Shown here: piece after piece, positions 15,064 through 24,700 of the stretch | How positions within the stretch are numbered: position 1 is the first letter of the stretch | Layout: the number at the start of each line of letters is the position of its first letter | Source: Deltaproteobacteria bacterium | GTDB lineage: Bacteria > Desulfobacterota > Syntrophia > Syntrophales > UBA5619 | Length of the DNA stretch: 31,625 nt | Assembly (NCBI GenBank): GCA_021372695.1 | Contig: JAJFTY010000188.1 | Span: forward strand, 1 to 31,625 | Reading direction: 5' to 3' | Program-made: the position numbers and the translations under genes | The notes under the pieces: generated by a model | Database searches by the model: none | What the model was told of the DNA's origin: nothing | Seen by the model: the letters and a program-made list of their open reading frames with translations, nothing else

Positions 15064-15576
15064 TTACTGATTAAACTTCCTTCTGGCTCCTGCCAATCCC
15101 ACAAACCCAAGGCCAAGAAGCAGCATGGTGGCGGGTTCGGGGACCGCCGCAGAGGAAGATACATGAACGGTCACCGTGTCCGACTGATCCGTTTCAATAA
15201 TTGTGGCGGTATTTGAAAAGGTGTAATCGCCTGAGCCAAAAGTTTTAGGGTATACCCACTGAAAAGAAAAAGGGGTCGTATCCCAGGCCGTAACCGTTCC
15301 AAGATAACCAGCCAAACTGTCCGAAACGTTGATTGTCTGGTTCTCAGAAAATTGGCTGGGGTGCCAAGTTCCAACGACGTGCACTGTGTACCGAACAGTA
15401 GCCTGATCACCCGGTGCAATAATCAAATTAGATTGGTCAACTTCCTTATCGATGGTCCAGGACCATTGCCCAGTTACAACACCATCTGCGAAGGCATCTA
15501 TCGCAGTCACCACGTTCGTGAAAGTAAAAATGAATAAAAGCAAGCAGACTGACAGAAATCCCCTAGATTTTTTCAT
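15064..15576 (-). CDS. PEP-CTERM sorting-domain surface protein
   Basis: A 170-residue exported protein. Signal peptide at about 1-30 (MKKSRGFLSVCLLLFIFTFT, cleaved near AFADG). The mature part is Thr/Ser-rich and beta-sheet-like (VRYTVHVVGT, TINVSDSLAGYLGTVTAW, SNTATIIETD). The end is a textbook PEP-CTERM: VPEPATM (145-151), a hydrophobic LLLGLGFVGLAG and the basic tail ARRKFNQ. Such proteins are cut and anchored or released by an exosortase (EpsH/XrtA type), usually in biofilm and exopolysaccharide-producing bacteria. No exosortase is in the window. AGGAGGG before the ATG at 15576 fixes the start over one at 15615. It has its own terminator and no operon partner. The region is more AT-rich than its neighbours. 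Confidence 0.88.
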   Translation of the reverse strand: MKKSRGFLSVCLLLFIFTFTNVVTAIDAFADGVVTGQWSWTIDKEVDQSNLIIAPGDQATVRYTVHVVGTWHPSQFSENQTINVSDSLAGYLGTVTAWDTTPFSFQWVYPKTFGSGDYTFSNTATIIETDQSDTVTVHVSSSAAVPEPATMLLLGLGFVGLAGARRKFNQ

Positions 15577-16049
15577 GTCATCCCTCCTTATTAGAAATTG
15601 ATTGACCACTTTCACGCTGATTCTCTGTCAAATTTACCCCTTTTCGGCAAGCACGAATAGGGCCAATAATGTAACATGCCGAATTTACTATTATAAACAA
15701 TTTTGAGTGCCGATGGTCGCACAAAATATCGTAATAGTACCCGACACTGTTTGTGCAACGAGAGCACAAATAATTCAAGATTATCCCTTATTAAGGAAAC
15801 TTAGCCATCGAAGAAGGGCGTAAAGGTTCCCGACAATTCTGATTGTGACGGTTTTCCATATCGCCGAGGAGACGGTTTTTTGCGTCGCCGGAGTGACTCG
15901 GGATGGCGGTATGGGGCGAGGGCTACAGGATGCGACGGTCCGTATGTCAATAAATAAGTTGGCTGCAAAATAGGGGATGCCTCCATGCCTCCGTTGTGCT
16001 ACATACCGATTCGAAAAACGGCATCTGCTTCGATGATAGGGTGTTTGGA
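15577..16049. other. Divergent intergenic region between PEP-CTERM and MFS genes
   Basis: About 470 bases with no convincing gene. It contains a perfect minus-strand TATAAT (15695-15690) upstream of the PEP-CTERM gene but no matching -35 at 16-18 bases. Further right is the 24-base tandem repeat at 15847-15894. The 54 bases before 16050 are an open but unlikely extension of the MFS frame. Confidence 0.4.
15847..15894. repeat. Two tandem imperfect 24-base repeats
   Basis: Two adjacent 24-base units start GACGGTTTT at 15847 and 15871 and share TCGCCG at the same internal position, 16 of 24 bases in all. On the minus strand each unit can form a short stem around an A-rich loop: GACG/CGTC in one and GGCG/CGTC in the other, so the change from A to G keeps pairing. 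The role is unknown. Confidence 0.45.
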
Positions 16050-17225
16050 ATGAAAGCCTTCAACCTCAAGGTGCTGCTTCTGCTCTCGCTGGGCCATTTG
16101 ATCACGGACGTCTACCAGAGCGCCCTCCCGACCATTCTGCCCTTTCTCAAAGAGAAACTGGACCTGACCTACACCATGACCGGCGTTATCCTGATGACGG
16201 CCAGCTTCACCTCGTCCCTGATCCAGCCCCTGTTCGGTTTCCTCACGGACAAACAGGAGAAGCCCCTTCTTCTTCCTCTCGGGTGTCTTTGCGCCGGAAT
16301 TGGTTTTTCCTTCCTGGCTCTGGCGCCGAGTTACCTGCTGGTTCTCGCACTGGTCGTCGTCAGCGGACTCGGCATCGCCTCCTATCATCCCGAAGGGTAC
16401 AAGACAGCCCACTTCTTTACGGGAGAACGCCGGGTGACCGGCATGGCCGTCTTCGCCGTGGGCGGAAGCAGTGGCTTCGCTCTGGGCCCCATCATCGCGG
16501 TCTATACGATTCAATATCTCGGTCTTTCCTCCTTGCCGCTGATGGCTCTCCCGGCGGTGCTGTTTGCCGTCCTGATCTTTGTGAACTGGCAAAGGATCGC
16601 CCTTCCCGCCGAAAGCCCCGGACAGACCACGAAGGCATCCGTGGCCGGAGCCTCCCGGGGAAACTATTGGGGGCTTGCCATCATCATCGCCATCGTCATG
16701 GTACGGTCCTGGATACAATTCGGCCTGATGACCTATATCCCCTTCTACTACATCAACTTCCTCAAGGGGGATCCGCTGTACGCGAGCAAACTCGTTTTTG
16801 TGTTCCTCCTCGGGGCCGTCGTCGGAACGCTGGCCGGGGCTCCCCTGGCGGACCGATGGGGCCATAAACGATACCTGACCTGGTCCATGCTGCTGTCGGC
16901 CATCCTGCTGCCGTTCACGTTGATGGTCGCGTCGGGAGCCGTTCTCTTCGTTGCCCTGGGGCTTCTCGGCATGGTCTGCATATCGACCTTTTCGCTGACC
17001 GTGGTCATGGCACAGAGGATGCTGCCATCGAATCTCGGCATGGCCTCGGGTCTGATGGTCGGCTTTGCCATCGGCGCCGGCGGCATTTGCGTCACGTTCC
17101 TCGGCGTTCTTGCCGATCATTTCGGCGTTCCTTTCGCCTTGAAATCGATCGCCATCCTGCCCCTGATCGGCCTGATCCTCTGTTTGATCCTGAAATATCC
17201 GGAGGAGGTCCTGGGCAGAAGATGA
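16050..17225 (+). CDS. MFS transporter, fosmidomycin-resistance (Fsr)-like
   Basis: A 391-residue integral membrane permease with about 12 hydrophobic spans. The first span region reads LSLGHLITDVYQSALPTILPFL, with the H-x-x-x-D typical of Fsr-like MFS proteins. The loop between spans 2 and 3 carries GFLTDKQEKP, an altered form of the MFS G-x-L-a-D-r-x-G-r-r motif. The matching C-terminal loop PLADRWGHKRYL is closer to consensus. The start is placed at ATG 16050, with AGGG nine bases upstream; an ATG at 15996 would add 18 polar residues before the first span. It is 34 bases ahead of a second MFS gene, so the two are probably co-transcribed. Substrate unknown; drug or sugar-derivative efflux is the family's usual role. 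Confidence 0.85.
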   Translation: MKAFNLKVLLLLSLGHLITDVYQSALPTILPFLKEKLDLTYTMTGVILMTASFTSSLIQPLFGFLTDKQEKPLLLPLGCLCAGIGFSFLALAPSYLLVLALVVVSGLGIASYHPEGYKTAHFFTGERRVTGMAVFAVGGSSGFALGPIIAVYTIQYLGLSSLPLMALPAVLFAVLIFVNWQRIALPAESPGQTTKASVAGASRGNYWGLAIIIAIVMVRSWIQFGLMTYIPFYYINFLKGDPLYASKLVFVFLLGAVVGTLAGAPLADRWGHKRYLTWSMLLSAILLPFTLMVASGAVLFVALGLLGMVCISTFSLTVVMAQRMLPSNLGMASGLMVGFAIGAGGICVTFLGVLADHFGVPFALKSIAILPLIGLILCLILKYPEEVLGRR

Positions 17226-17259
17226 CCAAAACCATGCCTCATCACGGAGAACCAAACCC

Positions 17260-18453
17260 ATGAACCAACGCCGGCCTCGCGCGACGCTCGCCGCAAGCTG
17301 CTTCGCCCACTTCCTGCACGACGGCTGCTCCGATCTCCTGTATCTGCTCTTTCCGGTCTGGGCGCGCGACTTCTCCCTCTCGTTCGCCCAGGTCGGTCTC
17401 CTGCGGACCGCCTATTCCGGCGCCATGTCCCTGTTTCAGATTCCGGCGGGATTCCTGGCCGAACGCTTCGGGGAACCGCGCGTTCTGGCGGCCGGGACAC
17501 TGCTCACGGCGGCCGGTTTCCTCTGCCTCGGCACGGCGGGAAGTTTCGCCTCACTCCTCGTTTTCCTGGTGATCGCCGGCCTCGGATCGGGCACTCAGCA
17601 TCCGCTGTCCTCTGCGCTGGTCTCCCGGGCTTACGAGGAGGGCCCGCGACGGGCGGCCCTGGGCATCTATAATTTTTCCGGCGATCTGGGCAAGGTGACG
17701 TGGCCGGCCTGCGTGGCTTTCGTCACGGCCTGGGTCGGGTGGCGCTTCGCCACACAGGGCATGGGAGTGGTCGTTTTCGCCACCGCGGTCGCCATCTTCT
17801 TCGTCCTCGCACGGCTGGCGCCACACCGCGGAGAGGTCCGGGCGCGCCGCGCGGCCGGGCGCAAGGCTGAGGGGTGGGGAATCCGGAATACGCGGGGTTT
17901 CACGCTGCTCTCCATGATTCACGGGATCGACAACGGGTCGCGGACCGTCTTCCTCACCTACCTGCCGTTCCTCCTGCTCGGCAAAGGCGCAGGGGTGGGA
18001 CTGGTCGGGCTTTCCCTGGGCCTGACGTTTGCGGGGGGAGCCGCGGGGAAATTCGTCTGCGGAATCCTGGCCGAGCGTCTGGGCATCATCCGGACGGTCC
18101 TCGTCACCGAAGCCGCGACGGGACTCGGCATGCTTCTGCTGCTTGCGCTTCCCGTAATCCCGTCGCTGGTCCTCCTCCCGATTCTGGGGATCGCGCTGAA
18201 CGGCACCTCGTCGGTCCTGTACGGCACCGTGGCGGAACTGGTGGCGCCGGAGCGGCAGGCGCGCGTCTATGGCCTGTTCTACACGGTCGGAATCGGTTCG
18301 GGAGCACTCGCGCCGCCCCTGTTCGGCCTTCTCTCGGACGCGGCCGGCGTGTCTTGGACTCTGGCGCTTCTGGCCGCAGTCGTCCTCGTCACTCTCCCTC
18401 TTGCCCAGTTGCTCCGGCCGGTTGTGGAGTCCCGGCAGACCGGAAACACCTGA
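17260..18453 (+). CDS. MFS transporter, second of a tandem pair
   Basis: A 397-residue permease with about 12 hydrophobic spans. The N-terminus has SCFAHFLHDGCSDLLYLLFPVW, again the H-x-x-x-D arrangement of the Fsr-like group, followed by AGFLAERFGEPRVLAAGTLL in the motif-A loop. A matching CGILAERLGIIRTVL occurs in the second half. GGAGAA nine bases upstream of the ATG supports the start. It resembles the preceding permease in layout but is clearly diverged, so this is an old duplication or two separate acquisitions. No regulator or enzyme adjoins it. It is followed by about 340 structured non-coding bases before the glucan synthase. Confidence 0.85.
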   Translation: MNQRRPRATLAASCFAHFLHDGCSDLLYLLFPVWARDFSLSFAQVGLLRTAYSGAMSLFQIPAGFLAERFGEPRVLAAGTLLTAAGFLCLGTAGSFASLLVFLVIAGLGSGTQHPLSSALVSRAYEEGPRRAALGIYNFSGDLGKVTWPACVAFVTAWVGWRFATQGMGVVVFATAVAIFFVLARLAPHRGEVRARRAAGRKAEGWGIRNTRGFTLLSMIHGIDNGSRTVFLTYLPFLLLGKGAGVGLVGLSLGLTFAGGAAGKFVCGILAERLGIIRTVLVTEAATGLGMLLLLALPVIPSLVLLPILGIALNGTSSVLYGTVAELVAPERQARVYGLFYTVGIGSGALAPPLFGLLSDAAGVSWTLALLAAVVLVTLPLAQLLRPVVESRQTGNT

Positions 18454-18512
18454 TCCTTTGCCTCCTCCTGAATATTTTGATGACCAATGTTTTTCCGTCA
18501 TGCCCCATTACG

Positions 18513-18596
18513 ATCCGGAATAATGAGGAACCATCCGGATTCGCCTGAGGACCGTTTTCACCGATGGGGGTCTCCCCCGCGAGCGCTGACGGTCCT
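18513..18596 (+). promoter_or_regulatory. Candidate structured leader of the glucan synthase gene
   Basis: Two stems lie side by side in the intergenic stretch 18454-18795. Stem one: ATCCGGA (18513-18519) with TCCGGAT (18534-18540). Stem two: AGGACCGT (18548-18555) with ACGGTCCT (18589-18596), perfect over 8 bp. Stem two encloses an inner hairpin GGGGG-TCT-CCCCC (18566-18578). There is no T-run. About 200 bases separate it from the GTG start. The rest of the stretch shows nothing recognisable. It matches no riboswitch core that I know. Confidence 0.4.
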
Positions 18597-18795
18597 GCGA
18601 TACCCGGGCAAGAAATATAAAGGGTGTGATCTACCGAAAACTATGTGACAATCATAACCATGAACGCCAACGTCCACATTACGTATAACCATTTCATTTA
18701 ATCCCCTGACGCATATGGGAAATTGGGCGGATGTCGTTGGGACCCGGTTTCCCGTCTCCGCAGAAACGGGGCGTTGGTTCAGGAGTCCTGATACG

Positions 18796-21700
18796 GTGAA
18801 CTTGAGCAGCCATACGATACGCGATCCGTTGCTCCGCCTGAAGTCGTGCCTTCCGGGAAGGGGCCTGCCGCGGAACCATGCCTGTGACGAGCCGCCGCTG
18901 CGGGCGGAGTTGTTCAGCGCCGATCAGATGGAGCAGCACGGCAAGAACCTGGCGGTTTCGCACCAATTGAGCCCGGGGCGCGCTCCGGATCTATTGCTGG
19001 CGCGGCTGGCCGAGAATGAAGAGCTCCTGCTCGGCGTCCGGAGCCTGCTGACTGAGGCAACTCAGGCAAACCGCCGGATTACGCCGGCCGGGGAATGGCT
19101 GCTCGACAACTTCTACCTGATCGAAGAGCAGATCCGCACCGCCCGGCGGCATCTGCCGAAGGGTTACAGCCGGGAGCTGCCCCGTTTGCAGAACGGTCCG
19201 TCGGCCGGCCTTCCGCGCGTGTATGACATTGCGCTGGAAACGATCTCCCACGGCGACGGGCGAGCGGACCCCGAAAGCCTCAGCCGGTTTGTCGCCGCCT
19301 ACCAGACGGTCATCGCCCTGAAGCTGGGGGAATTGTGGGCCATCCCCATCATGCTGCGCCTGGCGTTGATCGAGAATCTCCGCCGCATTGCCGCCAGAAT
19401 CGCGACGGACAGAATCGATCGCAACCTCGCCGATCATTGGGCGGACCGGATGACGGAGAGCGCGGCAAAGGACCCGAAAAACCTGATCCTGGTGATTGCG
19501 GACATGGCCAGGTCGAATCCGCCGCTGGTCAGCGCGTTTGTCGCGGAGCTGACGCGCCGCTTGCAGGGACAAGGCCCCGCCCTGGCATTGCCGCTGACAT
19601 GGATCGAGCAGCGGCTCTCCGAGTACAACCAGACCATCAAGCAACTCGTGGATTCGGAGAACCAGCAGCAGGCCGCCGACCAGGTCTCCATGAGTAACAG
19701 CATCGGCAGCCTCCGTTTCCTCGGGGCGATGGACTGGCGGGAGTTCGTCGAGACGATGAGCGCGGTCGAAAAGATCCTGCTCGAGGACCCCGCCGACGTG
19801 TACGGCAGGATGGATTTTTCCACCCGGGACCGCTATCGCCACGTGGTGGAGAAGATCGCGAAGTTCAGCCCGCTCTCCGAGGGTGAGGTGGCGCGCCTGG
19901 CGATCGGGCTTGCCCTCAAAGGGGCGGCGGAAAAGGACGGCGCGGACCGCACCGCTCATGTCGGTTTCTACCTGATCGATCGGGGATCGTCGGAGTTGAA
20001 TCGATTGGCCCAGGTGCGATGGCCGCCTTCCGAAGCCATCCGGAAATGGGGCCGGCGGTTTCCTCTGCCGCTCTACGGCGGCTCGATCTGCCTGCTGACC
20101 CTGTTCCTCACCGGGATTCTGACGGTGAAGGCACATGCCGGCGGATTGCGGGACGGGACGCTGGCGCTGATCGCGCTGCTCCTTCTTTTGGGAACCAGCC
20201 AACTGGCCATCGCCTTGGTGAACTGGCTCTCGACGCTTCTGGTCATGCCGCATCCGTTGCCGCGCCTGGACTTTTCCCAAGGCATCCCGACGCGCTTCCG
20301 CACCCTGGTCGTGGTCCCGACCATGCTGACCGGTGCCGGGAACATCGCGGCGCTGATCGAGGCGCTGGAGGTCCGGTTCCTCGCCAATCGGGACGATCAA
20401 CTGCATTTCGCGCTGCTGACCGATTTTCGCGACGCCCCCGCCGAATCGATGCCGGAGGACGAAGCCCTGCTGCGGCTGGCCCAACGGGGAATCGAAGGCC
20501 TGAACGCGAAGTATGACAGCCCCAAAGGCGACCGCTTCTTCCTCTTCCACCGCCCGCGCCGCTGGAATCCCCGGGACCGGATCTGGATGGGTTATGAGCG
20601 CAAGCGGGGGAAGCTTGCGGATCTGAATGCCCTGCTGCGCGGCGAGCCAGAAGGCGACTCCGGGGCCCGCTTTACCCGCGTCGCCGGGGACACGGCCGTT
20701 CTATCGAACGTGAAATACGTGATCACCCTGGACACCGATACGCAGTTGCCGCGCGATGCCGCATCTGAGTTTGTGGGGACCATGGCGCACCCGCTCAACC
20801 GCGCCCGGTACGACCGGGACCGTGGGCGCGTCTGCGAGGGATACGGGATCCTGCAGCCGCGGGTGGCCGTGAGCCTGCCCGGCATGAACCGGTCGCGCTA
20901 TGCGGCCATGAGCGGGAGCGATTCGGGGATCGATCCCTACACAAGGGCCGTGTCCGACGTCTACCAGGACCTGTTCGGCGAGGGGTCGTTCATCGGCAAG
21001 GGCATCTACGATGTGGATGCCTTCGATCTGGCGCTCAAGGGACGTTTGCCCGAGAACCGGATCCTCAGCCATGATCTTCTGGAAGGGTGCTACGCCCGGG
21101 CAGGGCTGTTGAGCGATGTGCAACTGTACGAGGAGCATCCGGCCCGCTACAGTGCGGACGTGAGCCGGCGCCACCGCTGGATCCGCGGGGATTGGCAGCT
21201 CTTCCGTTGGCTGCTGCCCGGCGTTCCGGGACCCGCCGGGCGTCGACAGAAAAATCCGCTCTCCCCGCTTTCCCGGTGGAAGCTCCTCGACAACCTGCGG
21301 CGTTCTCTCGTCCCCGCGGCACTGACGGTTTTGCTGCTGCTGGGCTGGACTCTCCTGCCGTCGGCCGGGTTCTGGACAGCTGCGGTGCTCGGGATCATCC
21401 TGATTCCGTCGGTGATGACTTCCGTCCTGGATGGGTTGCGGAAGCCGGCGGATATCCTGTTCAGGCAGCATCTGGCCATCATCCTCGGTTCTGCGGGCAG
21501 GCGCTTCGCCCAGGCCCTCTTTACGCTCGTATGCCTGCCCTACGAGGCGTTTTTCAGCCTGGACGCCATCCTGCGTACGGTCTGGCGACTGCTCGTCTCC
21601 CACCGGCGGCTTCTGGAATGGAATCCTTCGGGCGACCCGGAGCGCAACCGCGGCGACTTGCCGGAGGCCTTTCGGACCCTGTGGTTCGGCCCGGCCCTTG

Positions 21701-24700
21701 CCGCCGCCACTGCCATTGCCCTCTCAGCAGCCCGCCCGGACGCCCTTCCTGCGGCCGTGCCGATCCTGCTCCTCTGGTTATCATCCCCCGCAGTCTCCTG
21801 GTGGATCAGCCGGCCGCTGGAACGGAACGAAGCAAAGCTGACAGCGGATCAGACCCTCTTTCTCCGGGCGCTGTCGCGGAAAACCTGGGCATTCTTCGAG
21901 ACCTTCGTCGGCCAGGAAGATCATTGGCTGCCGCCGGACAACTTTCAGGAGCATCCTTCCCCCGCGGTCGCGCACCGCACCTCGCCGACCAACATGGGGC
22001 TTTCACTCCTGGCCAATCTGGCGGCGTATGACTTCGGTTACCTCTCGGCGGGACAGCTCATCGAGCGTACCGGGAATGCCTTTCATACGATGGAGGCCCT
22101 GGACCGCTATCAGGGCCACTTCTACAACTGGTACGACACCCGATCGCTCAAGCCGCTGCCGCCCCTCTACGTCTCCTCCGTGGACAGCGGAAACCTGGCG
22201 GGGCATCTGCTGACGCTGCGGCCTGGGCTCCTGGCCATTCCCGATCAGAAGATCCTGGGGCCGCGGTTCTTTACGGGGCTCGGCGACACCCTGAAGGTGC
22301 TTTCGGACATCGCGGCTGCCACCCCGGGAATGACGATCCCTCTGCCGCTCGGGAAGTTCGAAGAGCTTCTCCATGCGACAATCGATTCCCCGCCCGTAAG
22401 CCTCGCGGCGGCCGGCCGCTGCTTCGATCAGCTTGCCGCATCCGCGGCCGAAGCGGCCGCTGCATTTGCCGACCCCGGGAATCCCCTGCAGGAATGGACG
22501 CGCGCTCTCAACGGCCAATGCCGGGCGGCGCTCGATGAACTCGCTTTCTTCCATCCCGGAACCGACGGGCCGCCGCGGCCGGATGATCCCGGGGAGAAGG
22601 ACGGGATCCCGACGCTCCGCCAGCTGGCCCGGTCCGGCAAAGGGACGGAGGCCGGCCGGCAGGCCGGAGAGCGGATGGCGGCCATCGAAAGGCTGGCGCG
22701 GCAATGCGGCAAACTCGCCCAAATCGAATACGGGTTTTTGTTCGACAAGGCGCGCCATCTGCTGGCCATCGGATACAATGTCGCCGAACGCCGTCAGGAC
22801 CCGAGTTTCTATGATCTCCTCGCTTCGGAAGCGCGGTTGAGCAGTTTCGTGGCGATCGCCCAGGGGAAGCTGCCCCAGGAGAGCTGGTTTGCCCTGGGGC
22901 GGCTGCTCACCACGGCCGGCGGAGAGCCGATACTCCTTTCGTGGAGCGGTTCGATGTTCGAATACCTCATGCCGCTTCTGGTCATGCCGACGTACGAACA
23001 CACCCTGCTCGACCAGACCATGAAGGCGGCGGTGGCCAGGCAGATCGAGTACGGGCATCAGCGCGGCGTGCCCTGGGGCAGTTCCGAATCGGGCTACAAT
23101 GCGATCGATGTGCACCAGAACTACCAGTACCGGGCCTTTGGCGTGCCTGGGCTCGGCCTCAAGCGCGGGCTCGCCGAGGATCTGGTCATTGCGCCGTATG
23201 CCTCGGCGATGGCGTTGATGGTGGCGCCGGAAGAGGCGTGCCGGAATCTCGAACGGCTCGCGGCGGAGGGGCTTGCCGGGAGGTACGGCCTGTACGAGGC
23301 GATCGACTATACGCCTTCGCGCCTGCCGCGGGGGCAAACCGGCGCTGTGGTCCGCTCCTTCATGTCCCATCACCAGGGCATGAGCCTCCTGGCGCTCGCC
23401 TCTCTTCTCCTGGACCGCCCGATGCAGAGGCGGTTCGAGTCGGAACCCCAGTTTCAGGCAACCCTGCTGCTGCTCCAGGAACGAATTCCCAAGGCGACGG
23501 CATTTTATGCGCACACCGCCGAACTCCCGAATATCCGTCCGGATGCCGGAGCTCCGGACACGTCGATTCGTGTCTTTGCCAGCCCGAACACGCCGGTGCC
23601 GGAAGTTCAGCTGCTGTCGAACGGGAGATACCACGTGATGGTGACCAGTGCCGGGGGCGGCTACAGCCGCTGGAAGGAACTCGCCGTCACGCGCTGGCGG
23701 GAAGACAGCACCTGCGACCCCTGGGGAACCTTCTGTTACCTCCGCGATGCGGAGAGCGGGGAGTTCTGGTCGACCGCCTGCCAGCCGATACCCGATCTGA
23801 CGGACCGCTACGAGGCGATTTTTTCCGAAGGACGGGCGGAGTTCCGCCGCCGCGACCACGGCTTCGACACCCATACGGAGATCGCCGTTTCACCGGAGGA
23901 CGATATCGAGCTACGCCGCGTCACGATCACCAACAACTCCGGAAGGCGAAGGACCATCGATGTCACGAGCTACGCGGAGGTCGTTCTCGCCCCGCCGGCC
24001 GCCGATGCCCTGCATCCGGCCTTCAGCAACCTCTTTGTGCAAACCGAGATTCTCCGCCGGGAACGGGCCATCTTCTGCACCCGCCGGCCGCGTTCTCAGG
24101 GCGAGGCGTCGCCCTGTCTGTTTCATCTGATGGCCATCCAGGGTGCGGACATCGGAGAGATATCCTATGAGACCGATCGCATGCAGTTCATCGGCCGCGG
24201 CAATACCGTCGCCAACCCCCAGGCGATGGCCCATCTGTCGGACCTCTCGGGCGGCGAGGGCTCCGTGCTGGATCCGATCGTCGCGATCCGTCATCGCCTC
24301 ACGCTGGACCCGGAAGAAAAAGCCACGGTGAGCATCGTCACCGGTGTGGGGGAGACGCGCGAGGCCGCCCTGGGCCTGGTGGAAAAATACCAGGACCGGC
24401 GCCTGGCGGACCGGGTCTTCGATCTGGCGTGGACCCACAGCCAGGTGCTCCTGCGGCAGATCAACGCCACCGAGGCCGACGCGCAGCTTTACGGACGCCT
24501 GGCCGGATCGGTGATCCATGCCAATGCCTCGCTGCGGGCGGACACGGGGATTCTCCTGAGCAATCGCCGCGGCCAATCGGGTCTGTGGGGATACGCCATC
24601 TCGGGCGATTTACCGATCGTGCTGCTTTCGATCGAAGATCCGGCCAACATCGAACTGGTCCGCCAGCTCGTGCAGGCCCACGCCTACTGGTGCCTGAAGG

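Noticed and set aside
15645..15666. Sigma54-like TTGGCC...TTGCC before the PEP-CTERM gene
   Set aside because: The spacing between the GG and GC elements is about four bases too long for a -24/-12 promoter.
15999..17261. 420-codon antisense open frame opposite the first MFS permease
   Set aside because: Composition is dominated by Asp, Gly, Gln and Arg as expected from the reverse of hydrophobic codons; no domain or start signal.
18991..20550. 519-codon antisense frame inside the glucan synthase gene
   Set aside because: The sense strand is a continuous recognisable enzyme; the antisense product shows no motif.
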